64,000 nt of DNA. Origin: Marininema halotolerans. GTDB lineage: Bacteria > Bacillota > Bacilli > Thermoactinomycetales > DSM-45169. The notes under the pieces are model-generated. The model saw nothing but the letters and a program-made list of their open reading frames with translations, was not told where the DNA came from and did no database searches. The number at the start of each line of letters is the position of its first letter. Within the stretch, counting starts at the first letter, position 1. Made by a program: the position numbers and the translations under genes. Shown in pieces: positions 16,675 through 25,797 of this stretch. The stretch is from assembly GCF_900116235.1 (NCBI RefSeq), contig NZ_FPAA01000001.1, forward strand, positions 1 to 64,000, written 5' to 3'.

Positions 16675-17202
16675 TCAGAAATAATCCTCCAACGATGGGC
16701 GCCAAACAATCCACTCGACTCTTCCTTCTAACAGTGAATCAGAAACTTGCCCAACGCTATCGTAACGGCTATCTCTGCTCGCAAACCGATGTCGATTATC
16801 CCCCATGACGAAAATACAGTGCTCTTTCACCACAACGGGTCCATAATCTCCATCTTCTATTTCTGTATCAATATAGGGCTCTTTTACCACTTTATCATTT
16901 CGGTAAAGAATTCCCTGTTTGATCGCGATCTTATCACCCGGTGTTCCTACCACTCGTTTTACCAGATATCGTCCTTCTTTTGAAGGATCTTTAAACGTGA
17001 CTACTTCCCCGCGATGCGGCTGATTAAACATGAAGTGAAACTTATTAATCAACAGTCGATCCCCATCTTCTAAGGTCGGTCGCATCGAAGTTCCATTCAC
17101 TACCGATAAGGCAATACCAAATTGGTTGATAACCAACGCGACGGAAACAGCAAGCAGAACAGTTCTCAGCCAGGAAACGTATCGAAATTTACCTTTCCTC
17201 AT
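16675..17202 (-). CDS. lepB: type I signal peptidase
   Basis: Membrane-bound serine protease that removes signal peptides from secreted proteins, 175 residues (SipS type). An N-terminal membrane anchor lies at about 12-34. The catalytic Ser39 is in NGTSMRPTL and the Lys82 general base in YLVKRVVGTPGDK, followed by VMGDNRHRFASRDSR. It is complete, unlike the signal peptidase fragment at 57.5 kb. The CodY-proximal intergenic region of 217 bases downstream shows only a weak AAGGTT/AACCTT hairpin. It probably forms a pair with the DUF402 gene 11 bases upstream. Confidence 0.92.
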   Translation of the reverse strand: MRKGKFRYVSWLRTVLLAVSVALVINQFGIALSVVNGTSMRPTLEDGDRLLINKFHFMFNQPHRGEVVTFKDPSKEGRYLVKRVVGTPGDKIAIKQGILYRNDKVVKEPYIDTEIEDGDYGPVVVKEHCIFVMGDNRHRFASRDSRYDSVGQVSDSLLEGRVEWIVWRPSLEDYF

Positions 17203-17213
17203 GTCTCATCACT

Positions 17214-17750
17214 TCACCCCATCAATACTTTTTCAAAAGGAAGATAGCGATGAATCCCAGCCTGTACAAACGTTGAATTGAAGGGATCTCTGCCTTCTGA
17301 AAATAACGTTTGCAATTCAGCTTGTGCGTTTTCCACTTGACAGACAACCTCCTCTGGGTAATTCATCTTATGGCGATTAACCTCATATTCCCCCTGATCC
17401 AACCAACGAGCACATCCTGTTCCATCGACCATGAGATCGAGATCATAATCAACGTAGACAAGACGCTTGCCTTCAAGGTGACAGGGAGAGGCAATGTTGC
17501 AATAGTACTGTGGATTTTTATTATCGCCATTAAATATTACTATGGTATTAAACCAACGCGTTCTATGAAACTGACAGATCGCTAGGCCTTTAGAAATCCA
17601 CATACTCCCATCCTCTTCTGTCACATGGACATTATGATTGGCTAGCAAAAGTGGCTCTCCAGCGTCAAGTACCAAGGATCGGTTCCAACTTCGATGAAAA
17701 CCACCATCGTGCTTGAAGCTATCAATACGAAGGAATTCACCTACTTTCAC
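17214..17750 (-). CDS. DUF402 nucleoside tri-/diphosphate phosphatase (YgaC/Ntdp type)
   Basis: A 178-residue soluble protein of the DUF402 family, whose characterised member hydrolyses nucleoside tri- and diphosphates. Family landmarks are the HDGGFHRSW start, ITEEDGSMWISKGLAICQFH-like strand, YYCNIASP and the acidic metal-binding YVDYDLDLMV. I favour GTG 17750 (MKVGEFLRI), which aligns with the family start and has GGGTGG upstream; an ATG at 17774 has no good ribosome site. The gene is antisense-adjacent to the proC T-box region, from which it is transcribed divergently. Confidence 0.8.
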   Translation of the reverse strand: MKVGEFLRIDSFKHDGGFHRSWNRSLVLDAGEPLLLANHNVHVTEEDGSMWISKGLAICQFHRTRWFNTIVIFNGDNKNPQYYCNIASPCHLEGKRLVYVDYDLDLMVDGTGCARWLDQGEYEVNRHKMNYPEEVVCQVENAQAELQTLFSEGRDPFNSTFVQAGIHRYLPFEKVLMG

Positions 17751-17940
17751 TATCCCATCGCCACCCTCTCTCATGCATTCACATCTATTTCCAATTTTAC
17801 CGATTTATAAAACATATTTTCTGAATTAATTATGAAAAGGCTTTTATCTATCCAATGACTATGTATCTTCTTACATACCCTGGAAGCCTGCGCCCAAAAA
17901 CCGCTTTCTCCTTCTTCACAGAAGAAAAGTGCTAAAGTCC

Positions 17941-17970
17941 TTGACATCCTTTTACTCCACCCTGCATAAT
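17941..17970 (+). promoter_or_regulatory. sigma-A promoter of the proC T-box transcript
   Basis: TTGACA at 17941-17946 and CATAAT at 17965-17970 are separated by 18 bases, about 20-45 bases before the start of stem I of the T-box. TAATAT/TATAAA overlaps the -10, so the exact start may vary. Confidence 0.7.
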
Positions 17971-17989
17971 ATATAAAACTAAAATCGGA

Positions 17990-18248
17990 TGAAAGATTAA
18001 ACGCCTTGACGGGACCAGTAAGGAGACCATGTGGAACTAGAGAGTGGTGTTCATCGGCTGAAAAACACCACCGAAACGATCTCCCCAAACCCATCCCTGA
18101 TGCGGACGATGATGAATCGAACGGGTCCTCTCCCCTTATCGAGAAGGAACGGCATGTGCCGTTCACAAGCAGGGCACAATTGTGCCAATCAAGGTGGTAC
18201 CGCGGAAGAGACCCTCTTTCGTCCTTCGGACGAAAGAGGGTCTCTTTG
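17990..18248 (+). ncRNA. T-box leader, tRNA-Pro responsive, upstream of proC
   Basis: The T-box sequence AAGGTGGTACCGCGG lies at 18189-18203 and is followed by a terminator stem (GAGACCCTCTTTCGTCC and complement) and T run at 18206-18246. In stem I, AGTA at 18017-18020 faces the specifier strand CAAA-CCC-A at 18086-18093; stem GGAGA/TCTCC lies above it. The codon read is CCC (18090-18092) or, shifted by one, CCA, both proline. Uncharged tRNA-Pro should favour the antiterminator and switch on proC. The specifier matches the gene product, which strengthens the call. Confidence 0.9.
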
Positions 18249-18277
18249 TCTATACACTAAAATAAGGAGGGTCTCTC

Positions 18278-19117
18278 ATGAGACACAGCGAACGATATTG
18301 CTTTATTGGCGCAGGTTCGATGGCAGAAGCCATTATCAGTGGTATGATCGCCAGCTGTCGCACGGAACCTGCAATGATTCACGTAATCAATCGCCAGGAC
18401 CGTGAGCGACTTATCTATCTCCATAATCGATATGGCATTCAATATAGGGAATCTCAACAAAAGGCACTGAGCATGGCAGAGGTCATTATTCTCGCAGTTA
18501 AACCCAAAGACCTAACCGAAGCCCTAAAGCAGTGGGGAGAGTTTTTACGTCCTCATCAACGAGTCGTTTCAGTGATTGCTGGAATTGCTACACCCTACAT
18601 TGAAGAACAAATCCCACAGGGTGTTTCTGTCATTCGTACCATGCCCAATACTTCGAGTGTTATCGGTCGCTCTGCAACAGCAATATGTGGTGGACGTTTT
18701 ACTAAGGAATCCGACTTAAAAGCCACCCAGGAGGATTTCAATGCCATTGGTACGACAGTGCTCGTCGATGAGAAGGATATGGATGCTGTCACCGCACTAT
18801 CAGGCAGCGGTCCAGCCTATATTTATTATCTCGTTGAAGCACTTGTACAAGCAGGCGTAAACGAAGGATTGTCCCCAAGCGTTTCGCGTCAGCTTACCAC
18901 ACAAACGTTATTAGGGGCATCCCATATGCTTCAGGAGACTGGAGAAGATCCTGCGGTGCTTCGTCAAAAAGTTACCTCTCCAGGTGGAACAACCATGGCG
19001 GGAATAGAAACCTTAAAGGAACATCAATTTCACATGGCAATAACTAATGCTATCCACCACGCTCGTAAACGATCGGAGGAATTAGGAGCCACGTTCTCCC
19101 CCTCTATAACAAAATAG
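18278..19117 (+). CDS. proC: pyrroline-5-carboxylate reductase
   Basis: Last step of proline synthesis, NAD(P)H-dependent reduction of pyrroline-5-carboxylate; 279 residues. The N-terminal Rossmann motif is YCFIGAGSMAEAII, followed by the AVKPKDL stretch. The C-terminal dimerisation domain carries TALSGSGPAYIYYLVEAL and the P5CR signature VTSPGGTTMAGIETL. The ATG at 18278 follows AAGGAGGG. It is a single-gene unit controlled by the proline T-box in front of it and closed by a terminator behind it. Confidence 0.95.
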   Translation: MRHSERYCFIGAGSMAEAIISGMIASCRTEPAMIHVINRQDRERLIYLHNRYGIQYRESQQKALSMAEVIILAVKPKDLTEALKQWGEFLRPHQRVVSVIAGIATPYIEEQIPQGVSVIRTMPNTSSVIGRSATAICGGRFTKESDLKATQEDFNAIGTTVLVDEKDMDAVTALSGSGPAYIYYLVEALVQAGVNEGLSPSVSRQLTTQTLLGASHMLQETGEDPAVLRQKVTSPGGTTMAGIETLKEHQFHMAITNAIHHARKRSEELGATFSPSITK

Positions 19118-19127
19118 CGATTGCTAC

Positions 19128-19172
19128 AAAAAAAACACACCCTGGCAGATTTGCCTGGTGCGTTTTTTTTTT
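19128..19172. terminator. bidirectional terminator between proC and aprX
   Basis: A stem of about 11 pairs (CACACCCTGGCA / TGCCTGGTGCG, one or two mismatches) is flanked by eight A on the left and ten T on the right. It serves the convergent proC and aprX genes. Confidence 0.8.
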
Positions 19173-19176
19173 GACT

Positions 19177-20475
19177 TTACACCTCAACAGTAGCTCCCTG
19201 AAACTCAGCATATTGTTTCGCAAGCTTTACTGCCGCCACAACATCGATGTAACCCGCTTGATCGCCTTTAAACAAACGAGCAGTATCCATTAGAATTGCC
19301 TTCACGTCATTGGGACTTAAATGAGGATTGGCTTCCAGCAACAGCGCCACAACTCCAGCAGACATCGGCGTTGCCATCGATGTTCCAGACAAACTCAGAT
19401 AATGTTCACCAACAAGATTTTCAGGCAACTGCTTCTCTAACGCTGACCCTGGTGCCAATAGGGAAATAATATTGGTCCCCGGTGCATAAATATCGGGTTT
19501 CACCAAGAAATCACGCGTTGGGCCACGGCTCGAATAGGATGCTTTTACATCGTCCTTCCATTCCGAGGTGTTTTTATCATCAGCAGAACCTACGGTAAGG
19601 ATTAAAGGATCAATCCCTGGCGTACTAATCGTCATCGGATAAGGGCCTTCATTCCCTGCCGCAGCACAAACGACAATCCCGTGATGCCATGCCTTTTCAA
19701 CTGCTTGACATAACAGGTCCTCCATATACGATTCCATCGCAGGGGCCCCTAGAGACAGGGATATCACACGAATTCCATGTTTCTTTTTATTTTTAATGCA
19801 CCATTCCACACCACGGATCACCGTCGATAGTTGACCACTTCCCTTGGCATCCAACACTTTTATTCCGATCAGATCTGCTTTTGGAGCAGGACCGATATAT
19901 AGCCCTTCTGAAAGGTGACCATTGCCGACAGCATCCCCTGCACAATGTGTACCATGCCCTTGATCATCATAAGGCTCTTTTTGCTTATTCACCATATCGA
20001 CAAAGGCTTTAATACGTGGTGTCGGCTTCATTACATCATCATGGGGGTGAATACCCGTGTCAATAATTGCAATCGTAACCCCTTCGCCTGTCAATCCCGA
20101 TTGGGTTTGTACTTCAATGGCCCCCATCGACTTGGTTGCCACATCCAACAAGGCCTGCACTTTGTAATCATAATATACTTTGTCTACCCCATCATGATCG
20201 ACCAGACTACGGATCTTTTCAGGGCTAAGACAACCAAATGCACCATTGATAAAATCAAATTTCCCCTCCATGTAATTACATTCACCATCATTGCAAAGAT
20301 GAAGCGCATCATCATGACGATGCTCTTCGACTTCACGATTAAAGCGAATGATCACCGGCAGGGTTTTCTCAGATTTATCAGCTTCCAGTTCACGGTGATC
20401 CTTCAGTTCTTGAACCAACCCAGGGTTAAGGAATCCAGCGGCTTGCTCAAACCAAACTCGATCTTTTTTGCCCAT
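19177..20475 (-). CDS. aprX: S8 subtilisin-family serine protease, AprX-like
   Basis: A 432-residue subtilase with catalytic Asp139 (AIIDTGIHPH), His174 (GHGTHCAG) and Ser366 (SGTSMATPMSAG), and oxyanion Asn275 (AAAGNEGPY). There is no signal peptide, and an N-terminal region of about 120 residues precedes the catalytic domain, as in the intracellular AprX protease of Bacillus. The N-terminal region contains CNDGECNYMEG, a small Cys pair. The start has TTGGAGGTG upstream. It is probably a cytoplasmic stationary-phase protease; the substrate is unknown. It is monocistronic. Confidence 0.88.
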   Translation of the reverse strand: MGKKDRVWFEQAAGFLNPGLVQELKDHRELEADKSEKTLPVIIRFNREVEEHRHDDALHLCNDGECNYMEGKFDFINGAFGCLSPEKIRSLVDHDGVDKVYYDYKVQALLDVATKSMGAIEVQTQSGLTGEGVTIAIIDTGIHPHDDVMKPTPRIKAFVDMVNKQKEPYDDQGHGTHCAGDAVGNGHLSEGLYIGPAPKADLIGIKVLDAKGSGQLSTVIRGVEWCIKNKKKHGIRVISLSLGAPAMESYMEDLLCQAVEKAWHHGIVVCAAAGNEGPYPMTISTPGIDPLILTVGSADDKNTSEWKDDVKASYSSRGPTRDFLVKPDIYAPGTNIISLLAPGSALEKQLPENLVGEHYLSLSGTSMATPMSAGVVALLLEANPHLSPNDVKAILMDTARLFKGDQAGYIDVVAAVKLAKQYAEFQGATVEV

Positions 20476-20636
20476 GAGCAGATCACCTCCAACTGAAGGA
20501 TTCGTTGTGTAAAAAGGGAACCCCTCTCTTTATTTTTAATAATCAAAAAATTAATTAAATTAAAAAACCCCTGTGCCTATTTGGCAAAAGGTTTTAGAGA
20601 AGAACACTGCTATAGGAAAGAAAAAACCGTGTTCGA

Positions 20637-21086
20637 TTAGTAAGAAATCGGCTTTAAGTTTTCTTGCACATTAAATAACCAATTTTTCTCTACGAGAAAC
20701 GAAGAAGGAACGCCTTGATATCCCAAATGCGTATAAAATGGATATAGTTTTTCTGTTCCTTCATCGATAACGGCTTGTGTACGTGTGACCCCTTTATTAC
20801 GAAAACGGTCTTCTAACATGGTGGTAAGTCGACGTCCTACTCCTCGTCCTTGAAACAATGGATTGACAGCTAGGCAATATAAGAAGCCTACATTTTTTTC
20901 CATTGTACCGACGATTGCTCCAACCACCTGCCCTTCGATCTCAGCAACCAGCACCAAATCCCGGTCATCAGCCACTTGACGAGATAACACTTTTAGCGTC
21001 TCTTCTTCTCTTTCACGCGATGCAGTTTGCTTCCAGATCGCTTGGACAGCATGTACGTCGGACAATTGAAAAGATCTCAGCTTCAT
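20637..21086 (-). CDS. GNAT family N-acetyltransferase
   Basis: A 149-residue acetyltransferase. The acetyl-CoA-binding motif A reads LAVNPLFQGRGVGRRLTTMLE, preceded by the VVGAIVGTMEKNVGFLYCL strands, and the C-terminus has YPFYTHLGYQGVPSSFLVEKNW. The substrate cannot be deduced. The start has GGGGAGG upstream. An acceptable hairpin GAACAC/GTGTTC follows the stop, but it has a long loop. It seems to be a single-gene unit. Confidence 0.85.
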   Translation of the reverse strand: MKLRSFQLSDVHAVQAIWKQTASREREEETLKVLSRQVADDRDLVLVAEIEGQVVGAIVGTMEKNVGFLYCLAVNPLFQGRGVGRRLTTMLEDRFRNKGVTRTQAVIDEGTEKLYPFYTHLGYQGVPSSFLVEKNWLFNVQENLKPISY

Positions 21087-21240
21087 CTATAAGGCCTCCC
21101 CATCCGATGGTATCCCCATTTTACAAGATGCATGGTTTCCTGTGCAATTGTGATAAAAGTGTGAAGAAAACGCTTTACCACCCTGTGAGTTTGCTCGTCC
21201 GCCATTTTTCGTCAAGTTTCGGACCATCTTGTATCCTTTA

Positions 21241-21930
21241 TCAAGTAAATTGATTGGGAAGGAGCCTTCCTAACTTCCAAAACCAAGGAACTAACATTAA
21301 TAACGTACAAACGACTAACCATGGCAACCAAGTAACTAACCACTGGGCAGCAATCGATATGAACAGTACAAAACACCAAATCATAAAAAAGTAACGAGAC
21401 ATTACCATAGGCATGCCCTTTGTTCGAAACATCACAGCAGTATAGATTAATCCACTGATCGCATAACAACTGAGACCGAATATCCCCGTTAATCGAAACA
21501 AAAGATGTTCCCATTTTATGATGTGTTCCACCAAATCAGCTGTAGGTGTCTTCATAAATAGTTCAGAAAGAACGGGCATCAAACGAATTTGGATCAAATC
21601 CGTTAGCACCCATCCACAAGCGCCCACGATCCATATCATAAAGGCCATTTGAAGGATTCCACGATACTGCGCATCCATCATGCATAATAGAATAAAGAAA
21701 ACACTTGTCATTCCAACCACTGATACGATACCAATCCCCCAAGACCAACGATACACCCATTCATTCACTTCGATGGAGTACATCCGTTCTCCAAGAGAGC
21801 CACTGCCTCCTAGGCTAAGTAAGATAAGGGACATCATTGCAGCAATAAGATTACTCAAGGCGGCCGATCGAACAACCCAGGGTGACCAAAGCACTCCTTT
21901 TTCCTTCCATAAACGCATCAATCCCTTCAC
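21241..21930 (-). CDS. unknown six-helix membrane protein
   Basis: I do not recognise this 229-residue protein. About six hydrophobic segments are visible (near 22-40, 60-85, 90-110, 145-165, 180-200 and 205-220), with charged residues WKEKG at the N-terminus and few conserved-looking motifs. The start is uncertain: GTG at 21930 or ATG at 21918, both near GAGAGAGGG. It is flanked by the acetyltransferase and, divergently, by the CBS protein. Its codon use looks native. Function unknown. Confidence 0.6.
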   Translation of the reverse strand: MKGLMRLWKEKGVLWSPWVVRSAALSNLIAAMMSLILLSLGGSGSLGERMYSIEVNEWVYRWSWGIGIVSVVGMTSVFFILLCMMDAQYRGILQMAFMIWIVGACGWVLTDLIQIRLMPVLSELFMKTPTADLVEHIIKWEHLLFRLTGIFGLSCYAISGLIYTAVMFRTKGMPMVMSRYFFMIWCFVLFISIAAQWLVTWLPWLVVCTLLMLVPWFWKLGRLLPNQFT

Positions 21931-22211
21931 CCTCTCTCCTCTACGCTTACCATTAGCCTATGATTCTATTAATCCACCTCATTCCTCCATAATCGTATTT
22001 TTTCCAAATTGACGGCATTGAATACGGGTACCCTACAGCTTTTACATTACAAGTTTATGAACAAGGATGGTTTACCATCCATTCTGCAGAAGGATTCTCC
22101 TCTAGCACCCCTACTTTTTTGCCCCATAGTTCGTTACAATATTAATAGTCATGCTAGTCTTTCTGATCGGTTTCACTTACGATCCAGACTAGAATTATCA
22201 CCATAAACAGA

Positions 22212-23459
22212 ATGGGAGGTCATGAAGAGTTGGACGTGGACGACGACCTTATCTTCTTGATCTACACAGGCGCATGGATTTTCATCACATTCCTCCATGG
22301 ATTATTGCTCACGATTGAAACACTGATTGATAAACACATGCGAAACGCAGGCATGGATTCTTCTCTTCCAGAAAAAAAGAGTCATGAGTCGCTTAGGCGG
22401 ATTACACGTTCAGGGTTTACCATTACTGCGGTCGCTTGGATTGGAGGCAGCCTATATATAATCAATCGCCTTGGTTTTTCTTTAACTAAACCATTCAGTT
22501 TGCCAATGACTCTATGTTTATTGCTGTCCCTTTTATTATCAAGCCAGTGGTGGTGGGAGAAGACGATCAATCAAACACCCCCTCATCGGCTGTCAGGATA
22601 TGTAGAACAGTGGGTAACTTCTTTTTTGTCTTTCTTCGGAGTGCAGTTACATAGGGATCGATCAGAAGATTCAAACAAGGGGGTTGAGCCGGCTCTTACA
22701 GAAAAAGTTATGCAATTTCAACACCGGCTGATTCGTGAAGTGATGATTCCCCGCGTGGATATGAATTGTCTTTATATGGACAATGATCTTGCACATAATC
22801 TAGCCGTCATCCGGCGTAATCGACAACTCCATTATCTTCTCTGTGATCGGGATAAAGACCAAGTCCTTGGAGTGATCCACATTCAGGATGTGTTTGATGC
22901 CTTACTCTCTCAGGCGTCTCCACCCGATTTAATGATTATGGCTCAACCTGAAGTGGTCATTCCTGAAACAATGGATATAATCCATACGTTACGAACATTA
23001 GAAGAAAAGCAAGCGCAAATCGCTGTCGTTGTGGATGAATTTGGGGGGACATCAGGAATGGTCACACTGGAGGATATCACACGGGAGATGTTTAGTGACT
23101 TACAAGATAAATTCGAGCTTTCTTCTCTCCTCTTTTCTGAAATGAAGGGGGACGTTTTTATCCATCCACGCGCATTAATTACCGAGGTAAATGAATTTTT
23201 TCATATTGCCATCAATGATCCCGATAATGATACGATTGGTGGGTGGCTCTTTTCACAGTTGGAGAAAATCCCGCAAAAAGGAGACACCATCTCCTATGCT
23301 GGATGGGAATTTATTGTTGATAAGGCACATGACCGATGGATCGATCGATTGGTGGCACGTCCCTCTCCTAAAGAACCTTTGCGATCCAACTTCACTCCTT
23401 CCAAAAGCTCCACTCAATCACTCTCAGCAGAACCTTATATTGACACATCACTTTCTTAA
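22212..23459 (+). CDS. CBS/CorC-domain membrane protein of the hemolysin C (CNNM-like) type
   Basis: A 415-residue protein. Three or four helices lie in residues 10-120, in place of the usual DUF21 domain. A cytosolic CBS pair begins at REVMIPRVDMNCL and includes HYLLCDRDKDQVLGVIHIQDVF and IAVVVDEFGGTSGMVTLEDITREMF, the signature of this family. A CorC_HlyC domain (IHPRALITEVNEFF...DNDTIGGWLFSQL) follows. Family members are implicated in Mg2+ efflux or tolerance. The membrane part looks shorter or diverged from standard DUF21. The start is ambiguous (ATG 22212 or TTG 22230 behind GGGAGGT). The following gene spo0M starts 21 bases later. Confidence 0.75.
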   Translation: MGGHEELDVDDDLIFLIYTGAWIFITFLHGLLLTIETLIDKHMRNAGMDSSLPEKKSHESLRRITRSGFTITAVAWIGGSLYIINRLGFSLTKPFSLPMTLCLLLSLLLSSQWWWEKTINQTPPHRLSGYVEQWVTSFLSFFGVQLHRDRSEDSNKGVEPALTEKVMQFQHRLIREVMIPRVDMNCLYMDNDLAHNLAVIRRNRQLHYLLCDRDKDQVLGVIHIQDVFDALLSQASPPDLMIMAQPEVVIPETMDIIHTLRTLEEKQAQIAVVVDEFGGTSGMVTLEDITREMFSDLQDKFELSSLLFSEMKGDVFIHPRALITEVNEFFHIAINDPDNDTIGGWLFSQLEKIPQKGDTISYAGWEFIVDKAHDRWIDRLVARPSPKEPLRSNFTPSKSSTQSLSAEPYIDTSLS

Positions 23460-23480
23460 ATCAAGGACAGGGGGATATCT

Positions 23481-24392
23481 ATGTTTAGAAAAATGATGGC
23501 CAAGTTAGGGAAAGGCGGCGCGAAAGTCGACCTCATCCTCGAAAAACAAGACTACCTACCAGGAGATGATGTTCAAGGCAATTTGGTTATTCAAGGAGGG
23601 GCCATTGAGCAAGAAATTAATAAAATCGATGTGGAACTCATCATGTATCTCCATTCTGGAAAACGAGAACTTAACCATACACTGGAACGATTTCCTTTTC
23701 ACCACACCTTCATCATTCATCCTGGTGAGGAAAAATCCTTTCCGTTCTCCACCCAACTTCCCAAAGACCTTCCCGTTTCAGGGAACCAGGTTGCTTTTTT
23801 CTTTGTTACCCATTTAGATATTGCCCAAGCGGTGGATCACTCGGACCATGACTACATCAAAGTTCATCCCCTACTACCTTTGCAAAAGGTTCTTGATGCC
23901 TTTACCGATCTGGGTTTACGAGAGAAACATGATTCACGATCCTTCAATGGATATACCCAAGAATTCGCTTTTTTCCCTTCTTCCTTCCTAAAAGGTCAAG
24001 TTGAAGAAGTGGAATTTGTCGCAGGTATTGAAGAAGACCGCATTCACCTTCTGCTTGAGGTGGATATCTACACTTGGACAGGCGAACGCGAAGTTCGCCA
24101 TGAATGTACCCTAGAAAAAAGCGACTGGGAAAACCATCACTCACTGACAAACACCCTTCGCAATATCCTCACGGATATGACCAATCAACCCTCTTCCTAT
24201 CGAAAACCCACGAAGCACGGATTCCATAAGCATAGCGGCCTTTCCAAATGGGGAGGAACCGTGGGTGGATTTGCCACGGGAGCACTTGGTGCGTTGGCAC
24301 TCTCAGAATGGATGGAAGACATGGATGATATCGGGGATACGATTGAAGATAGTTTTGATGATGTAGGTGATTTCTTTTTCGGAGATGATTAA
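23481..24392 (+). CDS. spo0M: sporulation-control protein Spo0M
   Basis: A 303-residue arrestin-fold cytoplasmic protein that affects sporulation initiation in Bacillus. Typical text includes KVDLILEKQDYLPGDDVQGNLVI, SFPFSTQLPKDLPVSG and the middle VHPLLPLQKVLDAFTDLGLREK. The tail is unusual for its Gly-rich segment (GGTVGGFATGALGALAL) followed by an acidic Asp-rich stretch. The start follows CAGGGGGAT. It lies in tandem behind the CBS protein and is convergent with the VanW gene, with a long palindrome between. Confidence 0.88.
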   Translation: MFRKMMAKLGKGGAKVDLILEKQDYLPGDDVQGNLVIQGGAIEQEINKIDVELIMYLHSGKRELNHTLERFPFHHTFIIHPGEEKSFPFSTQLPKDLPVSGNQVAFFFVTHLDIAQAVDHSDHDYIKVHPLLPLQKVLDAFTDLGLREKHDSRSFNGYTQEFAFFPSSFLKGQVEEVEFVAGIEEDRIHLLLEVDIYTWTGEREVRHECTLEKSDWENHHSLTNTLRNILTDMTNQPSSYRKPTKHGFHKHSGLSKWGGTVGGFATGALGALALSEWMEDMDDIGDTIEDSFDDVGDFFFGDD

Positions 24393-24411
24393 TAAGATCA
24401 ATTGATACGCT

Positions 24412-24463
24412 GACTAACTAATAACGGCATTCTCCCGCGGGAGAATGCCGTTATTAGTTAGTC
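24412..24463. repeat. perfect 52-base loopless palindrome
   Basis: The two 26-base arms are exact reverse complements with no spacer; the centre is CCCG|CGGG at 24437/24438. It lies between the convergent spo0M and VanW genes, where a bidirectional terminator is expected, yet neither side has a proper T run. RNA from either strand would form a hairpin of about 24 pairs. Confidence 0.85.
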
Positions 24464-24490
24464 CACAAGCAGCCGCTTTTATCGATTTGG

Positions 24491-25681
24491 TTACTGAGGG
24501 GGTTGAATATCATGCACTTTTGTTGGAGCCGATTGAACACCTCGAGGGTGATGGTAGGTGCCTGGTACCGTGTAGATGTCCACAGTCAGTGAGCCTCCCA
24601 TCATTCTTGTACGAATCATCACTGGTTTATCAAGGTTGTTACGAAAACGATAGTCCGGGCCATACCAGGCCACCGTTGCATCCCGCCCTTTTGGTACATA
24701 ACTTACCTCTTTACTATGTGAGAAACGGGCGACTGAAGGTAGGCCTGCACTATCTACACTATTGTATAAGGTCGAAGACGTCTGACAGACTCCTCCACCT
24801 AATCCTTTTTCATAAGCGCCCTTCACAATGATAATGGATTCCTTATATCCACGCGCAGCAGTACGTTCCCCTACTGTTTTATTGTAGGAAAATACTTCAC
24901 CTGGATTTACAATGTGATGGTTAATTGCTTGTGCGGATAGCCTTACATTGACCGTCCGATTGACATTCCCTGAATTAAAGTAAGTCACATAATGTCCAAT
25001 CCGTTCCCCGTTGACATGTTTAATATCCTCTGTAGTCACTTGAGGGGCATCCGAGATCAATGGAACTGGATGAATCCCGTTTACTTTTCCTTTGATATGC
25101 TGTGGCCAATTTAATAACTCTTTGGTATCCAACTTCCAACCCATTCTCTCTGGTTTAATTTCCTCTCCATAACGAGTCGCATGCGCATCTTTCGCAGGTT
25201 GATCCACTTCTTTTTTAATGGAATCAATCCACTTTGTCCACTGCTTAGCATTGACTTTTGATCCGTCTTTACCTGTGTAACCCATCTCTCGTAAGTTTAC
25301 TTTCCATTCCTTTTTGCCATTAATCAATGTAATGGTCAATTCCTTTTGCTTCTTCTCCACTTTAGGTGTTGTTATGGAAGAATCGGCGTTACTATTGATT
25401 GGCCAACCATCAATCATGCCAACGAAAATAATTGCGATCAACAATACAACCCCGGTCACCATACCCATAATTTTTGATCGCTTACTCCACGGATGAAAAA
25501 AACGAGAGGTTGTTTTAGTTTCCTTTGATTGGGAAACACCTGCTTTTGCATTCTCCTCGTTCGGTGATGGAATGGGTTCCGCTGAAACTTCTTTATTTTC
25601 CCCATGTGCGTGAGACTCTTCCGTATGCGCTTGCTTTGCTGATTCTTCTTTCCCCGAAGAATGTTTATTGTTCTCTTCCAC
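24491..25681 (-). CDS. VanW family membrane-anchored protein
   Basis: A 396-residue protein with a polar, low-complexity cytosolic N-terminus of about 70 residues rich in Glu, Ser, Lys and His, one membrane helix near 73-92, a G5/PepSY-like extracellular segment and a C-terminal VanW domain (FNSGNVNRTVNVRLSAQAINHH..., GERTAARGYKES, GGGVCQTSSTLYN). VanW domains occur near glycopeptide-resistance genes and in many sporeformers; their biochemical role is not settled. No van genes are nearby. Starts with GTG behind GGAGGGGAG. Confidence 0.85.
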   Translation of the reverse strand: MEENNKHSSGKEESAKQAHTEESHAHGENKEVSAEPIPSPNEENAKAGVSQSKETKTTSRFFHPWSKRSKIMGMVTGVVLLIAIIFVGMIDGWPINSNADSSITTPKVEKKQKELTITLINGKKEWKVNLREMGYTGKDGSKVNAKQWTKWIDSIKKEVDQPAKDAHATRYGEEIKPERMGWKLDTKELLNWPQHIKGKVNGIHPVPLISDAPQVTTEDIKHVNGERIGHYVTYFNSGNVNRTVNVRLSAQAINHHIVNPGEVFSYNKTVGERTAARGYKESIIIVKGAYEKGLGGGVCQTSSTLYNSVDSAGLPSVARFSHSKEVSYVPKGRDATVAWYGPDYRFRNNLDKPVMIRTRMMGGSLTVDIYTVPGTYHHPRGVQSAPTKVHDIQPPQ

Positions 25682-25797
25682 GGGACTTCTCTCCCCTCCA
25701 ACCAGATGCGATCATCTATTAAGAGTGATCCACCTAGCCCCCCGTTTAATGTTCCTCCATATTAATCGTATGGATAAAAAATGAGTACGTTCCCTAT

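Noticed and set aside
17771-18166. Minus-strand open frame of 131 codons between the DUF402 gene and proC
   Set aside because: It is antisense to the T-box leader and its promoter, has no ribosome site and resembles no protein.
19915-20496. 193-codon plus-strand frame opposite aprX
   Set aside because: It lies entirely over the complete, well-recognised protease and has no ribosome site.
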